From Chitinophagales bacterium (GTDB taxonomy: Bacteria > Bacteroidota > Bacteroidia > Chitinophagales > Chitinophagaceae), in contig JAATFP010000043.1 of assembly GCA_015655125.1 (NCBI GenBank), positions 62,001 through 126,000 on the forward strand: DNA of 64,000 bases, read 5' to 3'. The position numbers and the translations under genes are program-made. Positions 8,535 to 16,909 of this stretch are shown here, piece after piece (the stretch's first letter is position 1; each line of letters starts with the position of its first letter). The notes beneath the pieces are model-generated. The model was given only the letters and a program-made list of their open reading frames with translations, did no database searches and was not told where the DNA came from.

Positions 8535-9440
8535 TCAATTTTTCCGATTATAATAAAAACCGTCAGGAAATACCCTGAATTGTATTTTTCTCTTTTCTAT
8601 ATAATTGCTGGAAGCCCACAGGGACGGGAGTTCTGTAACATATTCCAATGATTTTTCGATGTAATTTTCAAGGTTCGAGGTGCTATAAGTGGTGTTTCCT
8701 AAATATTGCATCAAATCAGCCTTTTCTGTTTTAAATTTCTCAGAGAATTTATAGTACAAATCAGCCTTGACCTCTTCGTTTATAAACCGCTCCTCCAGCT
8801 TTTCTATCTTTCCCTCCAGTTCTGTCATTTTAGCCTTGTAAGCAGAACTGTTTTCCTGCATATCCTTATTAAGGGTGTTGTAAATTTTCCTGAGTTCCAT
8901 CTTAAATAATTCCTGATAATTTTCATCCAGCGTAATATCTTTTAGTAAATTCTCAAAACTTGCATGAAGTTTTTTTGCGCTTACATTACAGGCACATTTG
9001 CCTTTTCCATCGCATTTATAGTAATACAAATTCTTTTTCTTTACCAAATACCCTCTCAGGTTTTCACCACAGCCTTCACATTTTCCATACAGCTTTAAGG
9101 GGAGATTATCGTTAAGGGGATCAGCTTTATAACCATGAGGGATTTTCCCTTTTTCTGCATTTACCTTGAGAAAAATATCTCTTGTTACCAATTTTTCATG
9201 CTTGCCCTCACGTACTTCTCCTTCCAGTAAGGAATGAGATAACAAGCCGCAATAAAACGGGTTGGTTAAAATATCACTTATCCTGTTATGCGCAATTTTT
9301 AATCCATGCGCCTCCAGTCGTTTCACAATTTCTACCATCGTAATACCTTCATTCGCTTTCCATAAAAATGCCTTTCTTAGTATCCTGGAAAATCCACGCA
9401 AATTGACCCCCATCGGCCAAAACATAGACATACTTACCAC
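8535..9440 (-). pseudogene. Large serine recombinase, C-terminal part only
   Basis: The 301 residues correspond to the later domains of a large serine recombinase. A recombinase domain holds VEIVKRLEAHGLKIAHNRIS then DILTNPFYCGLL. A zinc ribbon (CEGCGENLRG, then CDGKGKCACN) and a coiled coil (MTELEGKIEKLEERF) follow. The N-terminal catalytic resolvase domain with its serine is absent: the frame opens at MVSMSMFWPMGVNL, directly where the neighbouring WG-repeat gene ends (7-bp overlap). The fragment therefore cannot recombine DNA alone. It points toward the tRNA-Arg gene and looks like the relic of an integrated element whose 5' half was lost at about 9440. A start is formally available, so a stable fragment could still be made. 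Confidence 0.8.
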
Positions 9441-10834
9441 TCGGATGCTTCTTTTTTCATAATCACGAATTCGCCTTTGGCGTTGATATAGCCTTCCCGA
9501 TATTTATAGAGTTCTGTCCCGGCGCTCCTGTCTTCACCAAGATTAACCCGCGCATAAGCAAGCCCTGATGTTTTGTCGAATTGCAGATGACAGGGAATAT
9601 TACTGTAATCAAACATCGCTTTTACCTTTGTTCTCGTTACCACATCAAAGAACCCAAGCCGCTCATACGGCGTCCCATCGAAAGCCTGATAGTAAAATTT
9701 ACTATGGTCCACTTCATCAAAACGCTGGATTTGAAATTGGCCTTCGATGGGAACAAAAAAGGTTGAAAAATTCGTAATACCGAAACGATTCAGAAAATTG
9801 ACAACGGTTATTTCACGGCCCGTTGTATCAAGAACACCATCGCGTGACTGCGCGTAGCCGCAATAAAACTTTTCTCCAATCTCACCGCTTTTCATCCATC
9901 TTCTTTTAATGGTCAAGGTTCCCTGGCGGTTAATAAAGCCATAATCGAATTCCGATTTGTCCTTGGGTTCTATCAATGCGAAACCACCATGAAACCTTTC
10001 CGGTCGATTGGATAATTTCAGCGGAAAGATTTCATGACCGGTCATGTCGATAAAGCCATATTTCATTTCTCCGAATTCATTGATCTTGCCAACGATAGCG
10101 CGGCCCTCCCAAAATTCATCGGCAAAATCATATTGAGGCTGTACGGCATATTGTCCGGTGATTTTCTTATAGCCGTATTTAAGGCCCGTCTGATTTACAG
10201 TGCCGGTATAGCTGGCGCCCAAGCCTTCATGAAAGTTCAGGAAAGGCCGACTCATGCTGTAGGTATGCAGGTTCGTATCTATGTAGGTATAGGTTTGATT
10301 GAGATTTTTGATCGCGACCAGGTCACCGCACATATAGGCAGAGCCAATATCCGCAACCGGCAGAAAATGACCCCTGCTATTCAAAAGGCCTCTTTTACCC
10401 GTCGCAATTTCCGTGACGATAAAAAGACCGTGGTGATACCCATCCGCTGGAAAATCGGGTGGTTTTATCCCCTTATCGGCAATATCAAATTTGTTGAAAG
10501 GAACAATAAAGTTACCTGCACTGTCGATAAGGGCGGATGATGTTCCTTTTATCACGAGCGCTGCGCCTTTGCTGAAATAATACAGCTTATCGGCATCTAA
10601 AAATCTTGCAGTAGGAGCAAGGCTGCCTGCACGGTTCAAAAGTGCTTCATCATTCGGCGAACGACCGTTTTGCGCTGCTGCGCTATCCCTTCTTTTATTT
10701 TTCTTACTGAAAAGATCTTTTATCTGCCTTCCAGCATCAGCAATTTTACTCAATTCATCCTTCGTTGAAGATTGGGCGCGGGACTGCAAAAAACATGAAA
10801 ATGCAAAGCAAATAATAAGTGTAACCGACTTCAT
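9434..10834 (-). CDS. Secreted WG-repeat protein
   Basis: The 466-residue product has a signal peptide (MKSVTLIICFAFSCFLQSRA, cleavage near AQS). The rest is built of WG-type repeats with the recurring pattern of glycine-aromatic turns: GKRGLLNSRGHFLP, GLKYGYKKITGQYAVQPQYD, MKYGFIDMTGHEIFPL, FDYGFINRQGTLTIK and YREGYINAKGEFVIM. WG-repeat proteins are beta-rich and have no assigned function. The gene's 3' end overlaps the truncated recombinase by 7 bp, so its last few residues (KKEASEW) may derive from a rearrangement junction. It is transcribed divergently from the small serine recombinase. Confidence 0.8.
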   Translation of the reverse strand: MKSVTLIICFAFSCFLQSRAQSSTKDELSKIADAGRQIKDLFSKKNKRRDSAAAQNGRSPNDEALLNRAGSLAPTARFLDADKLYYFSKGAALVIKGTSSALIDSAGNFIVPFNKFDIADKGIKPPDFPADGYHHGLFIVTEIATGKRGLLNSRGHFLPVADIGSAYMCGDLVAIKNLNQTYTYIDTNLHTYSMSRPFLNFHEGLGASYTGTVNQTGLKYGYKKITGQYAVQPQYDFADEFWEGRAIVGKINEFGEMKYGFIDMTGHEIFPLKLSNRPERFHGGFALIEPKDKSEFDYGFINRQGTLTIKRRWMKSGEIGEKFYCGYAQSRDGVLDTTGREITVVNFLNRFGITNFSTFFVPIEGQFQIQRFDEVDHSKFYYQAFDGTPYERLGFFDVVTRTKVKAMFDYSNIPCHLQFDKTSGLAYARVNLGEDRSAGTELYKYREGYINAKGEFVIMKKEASEW

Positions 10835-11074
10835 ATATTAAGATTTAGGGTGTGGAAATGACCGGCAGGACGCCGGTGTTCTCTTTTTAAGGAAGACACC
10901 CCAAAATTATTTGTTCGTATGTAAACCAACATTTACACACGAATGAAAATGAGGCTTTTATAACGATTTTCGCATTTTGAAAATGAGTGTTGACGCAGGA
11001 TGCAGGAAATAAAACTTGACGATTTTTAAAAAATTTGTTCAAAAATAGTTGTTGGTTAAATCCTGAATATCCGA

Positions 11075-11725
11075 ATGCAAAAACAGATGAACAAAGGTGT
11101 CACTTACTATCGCGTATCGACAAAAAAGCAGGGCAAAAGTGGCTTGGGCTTAGAAGCACAGAAGGAAGCAGTCAAAACATATGTCACAAATCATCCCATC
11201 CAAATCGACCGGGAATATTTTGAAATTGAAAGCGGCAAAAAAAGGAAGCGTCCAGTTCTAAAACAGGCCTTACGTTTTTGCCGCCGAACCAAGGCGATAT
11301 TGATTATAGCGAACATAGATCGCCTCGCTCGCAACACATTGCTAGTGGCAGGCATCATCGAAAGCGAGGTAAAATTTGTTGCGGCCAATAAGCCTTTTGC
11401 AAAGCCGCTCGATCATCTTGAAGATGCAATTCGGGCAGAACGAGAAGGTGAAAGAATCAGCCAGCGTACAAAAGATGCACTTCGCGAGGCCAAAAAACGC
11501 GGGGTGCAATTGGGAACAAATGGAAAACTATTGGCAGTTGAAAACAAAAAACTTTCAAGTGAATTCGCTACAAAATTGGAACCGTTGATTTGTGAGATAA
11601 GAAGTCAAGGATTTAAAACTATTCAGGCTATAACTGACGAGTTGAATGCGAGAAAGGTCAGCACATTTCGTCCAGGCTCGCGATGGCATAAAAGCACTGT
11701 GCATAAGCTCATCAATCAGCTTTAG
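11075..11725 (+). CDS. Small serine recombinase (resolvase/invertase family)
   Basis: The 216-residue enzyme carries the serine recombinase catalytic signature YYRVSTKKQGKSGLGLEAQ, with Arg13 and the nucleophile Ser15. The second signature IANIDRLARN and the dimer-helix region REGERISQRTKDALREAKKR then GVQLG follow. The C-terminal part (about 150-216) is a helix-turn-helix-like DNA-binding region with KTIQAITDELNARKVSTFR. Both domains are complete, so it should be active in resolution, inversion or transposition. An alternative ATG at 11087 gives MNKGVTYYRVST, the more usual family N-terminus. Its end overlaps the convergent HNH gene by 14 bp. It belongs to a different recombinase group from the relic at 8535-9440. 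Confidence 0.88.
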   Translation: MQKQMNKGVTYYRVSTKKQGKSGLGLEAQKEAVKTYVTNHPIQIDREYFEIESGKKRKRPVLKQALRFCRRTKAILIIANIDRLARNTLLVAGIIESEVKFVAANKPFAKPLDHLEDAIRAEREGERISQRTKDALREAKKRGVQLGTNGKLLAVENKKLSSEFATKLEPLICEIRSQGFKTIQAITDELNARKVSTFRPGSRWHKSTVHKLINQL

Positions 11726-12785
11726 GTAACGAAATTGGGAGTTTAAAATCTTTGTCCACCAGATAAAGCCCTGAGACTTCGGATGGAAAAGCTCTCCGAT
11801 TAACAACTTCTCTTGTTATAGGGTCAATACCAACAATTTTATCCAGATGTTCAGGGTCAACTTTTATACGGATAACCTCTTCTTCGTCTATTCTTTTTTC
11901 AGGGCTAGAAACATCATCTTGAATTGTATAATGAGGCATCCATTTTTCATCGCCGGAGCCATCAAAAAGCGGTGGCATGATAGGTAATTGGAAATGCGGA
12001 TAATGATTTCGATCGTCTGTATTGAAAGGCAAAAAAATTTGAAGCATGAAACTTCCGTAATAAAGAATGAATGTATGCGTCATAGTCTTCAGAGACGAAT
12101 GACGTTTACGATACAGCGTTGCAAACACATCATAATTTCCAGGCACCCGATAGCCAAATAAGTAGCAGGGCTTAAACTTCCCATCGAGTTCTGTCGTTGT
12201 CAAAAATTTGAATGCAAGATCATATGATTTCACATCAGATTTATCGATACAGCATAATGCCATTTTAAGTATGGCTTTATAGACATTGATGGGCGAATAA
12301 GGACGCTTTTTGTAGGTTATAGTGCGTGATTGTGTTGCCTCATCATATCCAAATATCACCTGTCCGTTATTCGGTTCAATTTTAATGGCTCCGGGTTGGT
12401 CAAAAATCGATTCTTTCGTTGCCCTAATGTTGTCGGAAATAAAATTTGGTATATTCTTCCTCCCCGGCGTCCGGTTGAATGTGCGTTCAATTCCAAGGTA
12501 TCGACAAAGATCGTTCTCATAGCTGCCAAATTTGTGATTACACGTGTCACATTCAAAATTCGAGATCAAAAATTCATTACCTAAGGCCACTGGAAATATA
12601 TGCGCTTCTTTTTGAAAAGTCACTTCACCAAATTTCTTTTTGCAAAAACGACATACCCTTAGGCTTTTGATGCTTAAAGTTTTCATTTTTTCATCGGGAC
12701 AAACTATGGTTTTTTCGCATTCGTAGTCTGATAAAAACAAGTCTGCCTGTCCTTGAAACATCGGTGTAGTGCGTATCTCCTCCAT
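11712..12785 (-). CDS. HNH-type endonuclease (HNH_5-like) of an accessory operon
   Basis: The 357-residue protein has a zinc-finger HNH core at residues 45-90. Cys45 and Cys48 (CRFC) are followed by the H-motif KEAHIFP (Glu60, His62), then Cys79 and Cys82 with Asn83 (CDTCNHKFG). This order is that of HNH_5-type nucleases, so DNA or RNA cutting is expected. The C-terminal 250 residues are beta-rich and unassigned and may recognise a target. It is the second gene of a minus-strand pair, 9 bases after the HExxH gene, and overlaps the convergent recombinase by 14 bp. It lies in an A+T-rich stretch bounded by recombinases, which suggests horizontal transfer. Confidence 0.72.
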   Translation of the reverse strand: MEEIRTTPMFQGQADLFLSDYECEKTIVCPDEKMKTLSIKSLRVCRFCKKKFGEVTFQKEAHIFPVALGNEFLISNFECDTCNHKFGSYENDLCRYLGIERTFNRTPGRKNIPNFISDNIRATKESIFDQPGAIKIEPNNGQVIFGYDEATQSRTITYKKRPYSPINVYKAILKMALCCIDKSDVKSYDLAFKFLTTTELDGKFKPCYLFGYRVPGNYDVFATLYRKRHSSLKTMTHTFILYYGSFMLQIFLPFNTDDRNHYPHFQLPIMPPLFDGSGDEKWMPHYTIQDDVSSPEKRIDEEEVIRIKVDPEHLDKIVGIDPITREVVNRRAFPSEVSGLYLVDKDFKLPISLPKAD

Positions 12786-12794
12786 ATCATAAAT

Positions 12795-13262
12795 TTAATT
12801 GTTCTGAATTTTACCGCCTCCATACTCTATCGGTATTTGGTCAAGGTATGATTTGAGACAAATTTTAGAATAAAAATCAAAGTTCTCAATTTCATTAGCT
12901 AAAACCTGATATTTAAGAGCCTGTTGTCGTGCAATTTCCCAAGCTAATTTTTCTCTTCGTTTTTTAAACTCAAAATCGTTTGTTTTTTCTGGTCTGCCTG
13001 ACAAATGATGTCCAAATTCGTGGAGAATCGTCCAAATAAGATGAATCGGCTCTTCATAAATCGGATTTAAGCAAATCCGCATTCGACAGCCGTCGAGCTC
13101 AAATTCATGCGAGGATTGATCTTTCTCATAGCGCGCAGAAATGCAGCAACCGGCCAATCTAATTTGGTCAAAGATTAATGAAAGAAGATCACGAAAATTT
13201 TCCAAGTTTCCATTGTGACAAAATTCGTTTAAACACCTCGTTCTTTTTGATGGAATGTTCAT
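12795..13262 (-). CDS. IrrE/ImmA-like HExxH metallopeptidase
   Basis: The 155-residue protein contains HEFGHH at residues 81-86, a canonical HExxH zinc-peptidase motif. A likely third ligand is Glu109 in AWEIARQQA, as in the IrrE/ImmA group. Those small proteases cleave phage or element repressors, or act in toxin-antitoxin and stress circuits. No helix-turn-helix is present, so it is the peptidase half alone. It is the promoter-proximal gene of a two-gene operon with the HNH nuclease (9-bp gap) and is divergent from the DUF2188-type gene, 68 bp away. The partner it might cleave is not identifiable here. Confidence 0.72.
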   Translation of the reverse strand: MNIPSKRTRCLNEFCHNGNLENFRDLLSLIFDQIRLAGCCISARYEKDQSSHEFELDGCRMRICLNPIYEEPIHLIWTILHEFGHHLSGRPEKTNDFEFKKRREKLAWEIARQQALKYQVLANEIENFDFYSKICLKSYLDQIPIEYGGGKIQNN

Positions 13263-13330
13263 TGTTGAAGAAAATATTTGAAGGAAAACTGGCGTAGTTT
13301 TAGTAAATTTAGCTCTTAAAATTTATTAAA

Positions 13331-13537
13331 ATGAGTAATAACCAATTATTCGTTGAGCGTCGTGATCAAGGCGACTACGCAGTTAGAAAGGAAGGCTCTT
13401 CTAGAGCAAGTGCCGTTGCTCCAACGCAAGCAGAGGCTATCGCAATTGCAAAAGAGTTAAACCCAGGTGTAACGCCCCACGTTGAAAGAGTGCGCAATAC
13501 CATTTACGGCAAAAGGGATAAATGGCGAACGCCTTAA
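13331..13537 (+). CDS. DUF2188-type small protein
   Basis: The 68-residue protein reads as one beta-alpha-beta-like domain: NNQLFVERRDQGDYAVRKEG, then ASAVAPTQAEAIAIAKELNP, then a basic tail with RDKWRTP. This matches the DUF2188 pattern, in which a strand with W/Y-V is followed by A..TQ.EAI..A. The function is unknown. It is divergent from the IrrE-like gene with 68 bp between them, and a small zinc-ribbon gene follows 95 bp downstream on the same strand. Confidence 0.65.
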   Translation: MSNNQLFVERRDQGDYAVRKEGSSRASAVAPTQAEAIAIAKELNPGVTPHVERVRNTIYGKRDKWRTP

Positions 13538-13632
13538 ATCTATATCTGACCGCATAGCAGTCTTCTTCACAGTTTATATCGGATTGCCAGATTGAGCATA
13601 ATTTTTGATACGAGAAATAGTAAAACAATTCT

Positions 13633-13821
13633 ATGCAAGCGAGAGAAGCCAGTCATTTAAGAAAGATGTGGGGAGATGTGCCATGTGATCACGACCATGT
13701 CGAAAAAGAGTACGATCTCGGATCAGACACCGGAGATTTAGTATGCACTCAATGTGGACGAACCTTTTGGGGAGATCAATTGGAAGAACTTCGAAAAAAG
13801 AAAGACGACAATAAAAAGTAG
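13633..13821 (+). CDS. Small zinc-ribbon protein (62 aa)
   Basis: The product contains CDHDHVEKEYDLGSDTGDLV then CTQCGRTF. The CxxC pair together with the earlier Cys and two His suggests a single treble-clef or zinc-ribbon site. The tail is highly charged (EELRKKKDDNKK). I do not recognise a named family. Its position after the DUF2188-type gene suggests co-transcription and a possible partner role. It is too short to be an enzyme by itself. Confidence 0.6.
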   Translation: MQAREASHLRKMWGDVPCDHDHVEKEYDLGSDTGDLVCTQCGRTFWGDQLEELRKKKDDNKK

Positions 13822-13858
13822 TTGTTCTTTTAGTCTAAAAGCTCTAACCAAACATTTC

Positions 13859-13885
13859 GGGTCTTAAGTAATTAACTTGAGACCC
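13859..13885. terminator. Hairpin after the zinc-ribbon gene
   Basis: GGGTCTTAAG pairs with CTTGAGACCC (one G-T pair) around a 7-base loop. It lies 37 bases after the zinc-ribbon stop. The following T run is weak (TTGGTATT), so terminator activity is only probable. Confidence 0.45.
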
Positions 13886-13931
13886 TTGGTATTATGCGGC
13901 TAACGCGCGTCAATTAAAAAATATCAATTTA

Positions 13932-14114
13932 TCACTCTGCATTCTTTTTTAAATCGTCCCTTAGTTTTTGAGCGTCTCTTATTAACTCATTATAGTATGA
14001 AGACAAGGGGGCAGACCTTGACCCTCCACCCATTTTGCTTTCGATATCATCTAGTTTTTTATATATTACCGTCATCATACATTCCAATTGTATAAATTTT
14101 TCTTCTGTACTCAT
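13932..14114 (-). CDS. Short coiled-coil protein (60 aa), coupled to upstream gene
   Basis: The product is mostly helical: EKFIQLECMMTVIYKKLDDI, then a glycine-rich break, then ELIRDAQKLRDDLKK. It has no signal peptide or motif. Its ATG overlaps the stop of the DUF6705-like gene (ATGA type), so translation is probably coupled. No function can be assigned. Codon usage looks normal, so I accept it as a gene mainly because of the overlap. Confidence 0.45.
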   Translation of the reverse strand: MSTEEKFIQLECMMTVIYKKLDDIESKMGGGSRSAPLSSYYNELIRDAQKLRDDLKKNAE

Positions 14115-14632
14115 AGTTTTGTAAGGATAACGTTTTTAGGTAATTCAGAAATTGAGCTTGTTGTAGTAGGACTTCCGTTTGTTGTCGTTTTCCAATGACT
14201 GTCCTTCGACAATTTCCACGTCGCTTGCGTAGTTGATCCGGGTAAAAAAGTAAGTGATGCAAAAGAACTGCTGTGTAAGGACAAATCCCAAAAAGTCGTA
14301 AACCATATGGAAGCCGTTGTTTTTGCATGCCCAATTAGGGTCGTTTTTAGGTCGGTTGTGACGTCCGTATGACTAACCGTTTCATCCCTTCCGACATATT
14401 GCAGAGACGATTGAACCAAATGCCCTGCCTTCACATATTTGTGCCAACCCACAAGCGACACCCTGCTTATGCCAGGATTCAAGTATAAATTCTGACGTTG
14501 TAAAACAATCGTCAGCGTATCAGTGTTAGACACCCAACGCCATGTCCCAACAAATTTGTCCATAGTCGTGATGTCTTGTGAGTAGCATGCGCAGCTAACA
14601 AATGTCAGAAATACAAAAAATAATTTTTTCAT
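14111..14632 (-). CDS. Secreted DUF6705-like protein
   Basis: The 173-residue product has a signal peptide (MKKLFFVFLTFVSCACYSQ). The mature part begins DKFVGTWRWVSNTDTLTIVL, a lipocalin-like opening seen in the Bacteroidetes DUF6705 family (assignment from memory). The rest is Ser/Thr-rich beta strands. Its stop overlaps the start of a 60-residue protein by four bases, and it follows the JAMM-like gene by 13 bases, so the three probably form one minus-strand operon. The role is unknown. Confidence 0.6.
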   Translation of the reverse strand: MKKLFFVFLTFVSCACYSQDITTMDKFVGTWRWVSNTDTLTIVLQRQNLYLNPGISRVSLVGWHKYVKAGHLVQSSLQYVGRDETVSHTDVTTDLKTTLIGHAKTTASIWFTTFWDLSLHSSSFASLTFLPGSTTQATWKLSKDSHWKTTTNGSPTTTSSISELPKNVILTKL

Positions 14633-14645
14633 TTTATATTTTTAG

Positions 14646-16118
14646 TTAATAACAAGGATCCGGTTTGATTAGTGTTCCGTTTACAAGTTTAATGGGGTTG
14701 AAGGATGTCATATCCGCATTTCCTTTAAACAATTTGATACCTGGACCTGCGGCTTGCCATGTCTGAATTGCTTTGAAGAAATTGATCTCTTTTTGACCGA
14801 TAGGCAAATCATCATCCATGTGATAGGTATCGTAATAAAGCGTACTGAATTTTGTCGCAAGATCTAAATTTTTAAGCCACGCATTGACGAAAGCGTTAAA
14901 TTTAACACTGTCGGTAATCATTATGATATAAGAGGTCGTATCTGTTACGAGTGAAAAAGTGAATGTTTTAGAGTTTTGAACCTTATGTTCTCTCCAAAGT
15001 GTTGCCAGTTGATAGAAGTCGTCAGCACCAAATATTCTAGATCCCTTTGGATGATCGTGCATAACTCCATCTTGGGGCTCCGACACGTCCAAGGTTACTT
15101 CCATTGTATCTGTTGCCGATGCTTGTCCAGTTCCCATTACTGAGGCGTATGTTCCTGGGGTGAATGCATTTTTAAACATGATTGATTTCTCATAGTTCAA
15201 CACGCATGAATCGCGTAGTTTTTTCAAATTCTGGCGAAAAGGAATACTTCGCAACAATGAGTCCACAACATTGCACGGATTGTTAATGTTAAAATCATTA
15301 GGGTTCCAACCGGTACCTCCGGTTGGGGGCGGGCACGGTGGCAACGGATTGTCTACAACATTTGGTATTGGTGTGGGTGTGCAGGGATAATCATGTGGAA
15401 TATCTCCACCACCACCGCCAGTCGTTGGCGTACCCCCTCCTGTCGGCGGACTTCCTTCCGTTGGGGGAATACTTGGTGTACCGTCCCCATAGCAAATTGT
15501 CACTCCTCCAACGGTCTCCATATAGCAATATGTACCGCATAAATCACATGAACCTCTTTGAGCACAATATAGTGGTGTTCCACAATGTATTCCTTGCCAT
15601 GTAATTTCTGAGCAGATGACATTTTCATTTAACAGACCATTTGAGCCATCGCCAGTTGACTGACTGGTCAAAGTAATTTTTTGTGTGTGATATTGAGTAG
15701 TATCTGAACTAAATAATCGCTTATCTGTGATGGTATATTCCATGTTTCCAAAAACGTGGCTGTTTAAACGGATCATGGAGTAAGCAAACTGTGTTGCAGA
15801 TAATTGTGTAGTGGTTTCTTCAAAGTGATAATTTTTATAATCTTGTGCCAGTCGATAAACGATATTCATAGATGAATCGCTAACGACAGTCATTATATAT
15901 CCGTTTATTGCGACATCATTTTCAATGACAAGGGGAATATAGACGAATGATGTGTCTTCATTTACCACGTTTGTGAAACCGCTTTGTTGTGGATTTTTGT
16001 GGTTTGAACTGACTATAGCTTTGTCCCAAACCGGATAGCCTATGTTTTTCGCGAAAGAATTGACAAACTCTTTCTCATTATTACGGCGTTTGATCTCATT
16101 CATCACTTTCAAGACCAC
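14646..16118 (-). CDS. JAMM-like secreted-type protein, apparently 5'-truncated
   Basis: The open frame gives 490 residues from a GTG. Its N-terminal domain (KRRNNEKEFVNSFAKNIGYP then VWDKAIV) looks like the inside of a larger secreted Bacteroidetes protein. Codons upstream of the GTG continue in frame as SKFFNAPASTKAV until a TAA at 16164-16166, and no signal peptide is found. The middle is cysteine-rich (CGTPLYCAQRGSCDLCGTYC), then a Gly/Pro/Thr linker. The C-terminal domain has HDHPKGSRIFGADD: His354, His356, then Gly364 where JAMM peptidases have Ser, then Asp367. That is the spacing of the HxHx7SxxD zinc site with the Ser changed. It may be a toxin-like or inactive JAB domain. The start is uncertain. 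Confidence 0.55.
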   Translation of the reverse strand: MVLKVMNEIKRRNNEKEFVNSFAKNIGYPVWDKAIVSSNHKNPQQSGFTNVVNEDTSFVYIPLVIENDVAINGYIMTVVSDSSMNIVYRLAQDYKNYHFEETTTQLSATQFAYSMIRLNSHVFGNMEYTITDKRLFSSDTTQYHTQKITLTSQSTGDGSNGLLNENVICSEITWQGIHCGTPLYCAQRGSCDLCGTYCYMETVGGVTICYGDGTPSIPPTEGSPPTGGGTPTTGGGGGDIPHDYPCTPTPIPNVVDNPLPPCPPPTGGTGWNPNDFNINNPCNVVDSLLRSIPFRQNLKKLRDSCVLNYEKSIMFKNAFTPGTYASVMGTGQASATDTMEVTLDVSEPQDGVMHDHPKGSRIFGADDFYQLATLWREHKVQNSKTFTFSLVTDTTSYIIMITDSVKFNAFVNAWLKNLDLATKFSTLYYDTYHMDDDLPIGQKEINFFKAIQTWQAAGPGIKLFKGNADMTSFNPIKLVNGTLIKPDPCY

Positions 16119-16378
16119 AGCCTTTGTTGATGCAGGAGCATTAAAAAATTTGCTTGCAACATTTTAGCAACAAATTTTTCTTTTATTATTAATGTTGTTG
16201 GCTTTCGTGATTAACGGAAAAACGGAGTTTCACCGGGATGAAGCATCAAGCGATTGAATGTTAGTTTTTAATTGATGATTGGCTGTTGCAGATTGTGGAG
16301 AATAAAAGTCTCAATATAGGGAGCCTGGCGCAGTTATTGGCCTTTTCATGGTATTGTTTAATCTTTAAAATAAGTACT

Positions 16379-16819
16379 ATGAAAAGAATATTTTTGTTGG
16401 CAACTATTTCGCTGTTGTTTTCGGCGGTTGCTCATGCGCAGGACACGCCGGTTAAAAATGTTATTCAGCCCTCGCAGTCAAAAACTTCAGCTAAAGTTTC
16501 CCGGCAACCTGATTATGTGATGATGAAAGACGGGCGGTTGTTGGTATATACAAATAATCAGGAAGCTAACCTGACCGAAGATGTAGTGTTGGGAAATGGA
16601 ACGGTGATCATGCGCGACGGTACGATTAAAATGAAAGATGGAAAAACGATCAGGTTGAATAATGGCGAATCGATCGATAAAGCGGGAGTGATTTCACCAA
16701 CACCGGCTGCAAACCCGCCTTTGGATCAAACACCGCCCAATCCTACACCCATTAACCCGGCAACGGCTCCTGCTGTTCCGCCAGTGAAAGCAACCAATCC
16801 GGTACCACCGAATAGATAA
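16379..16819 (+). CDS. Secreted DUF6799-type protein
   Basis: The product starts at the ATG at 16379 with a signal peptide (MKRIFLLATISLLFSAVAHA, then QD). The core carries the repeating pattern YVMMKDGRLLVY, LGNGTVIMRDGTIKMKDGKT and IRLNNGESID, typical of the DUF6799 family of short Bacteroidetes periplasmic proteins. The last 45 residues are a Pro/Asn/Thr-rich disordered tail. The role is unknown. A strong terminator follows, so it is a single-gene unit. The longer frame from 16286 was rejected because the signal peptide begins at 16379. Confidence 0.75.
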   Translation: MKRIFLLATISLLFSAVAHAQDTPVKNVIQPSQSKTSAKVSRQPDYVMMKDGRLLVYTNNQEANLTEDVVLGNGTVIMRDGTIKMKDGKTIRLNNGESIDKAGVISPTPAANPPLDQTPPNPTPINPATAPAVPPVKATNPVPPNR

Positions 16820-16847
16820 TTATATACAAGTTAATAAATCGGGCGGG

Positions 16848-16880
16848 CCCCGCGATAAAAATCGCGGGGCTTTTGTTTTT
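16848..16880 (+). terminator. Strong rho-independent terminator
   Basis: CCCCGCGAT pairs perfectly with ATCGCGGGG around AAAA and is followed by CTTTTGTTTTT. It ends the DUF6799-type gene. Confidence 0.9.
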
Positions 16881-16909
16881 CCTGCAGATTTGACAAAGAC
16901 AGGATTTAA

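Noticed and set aside
8535..11725. One serine recombinase gene split in two by the WG-repeat gene
   Set aside because: The 11075-11725 protein already has its own catalytic and DNA-binding parts and belongs to a different recombinase group from the 8535-9440 fragment.
8399..16200. Second copy of the tRNA-Arg 3' end (attR) that would close an island
   Set aside because: I looked near 10.9, 14 and 16.2 kb by eye and saw no clear duplicate of the tRNA 3' end, so I do not claim island borders.
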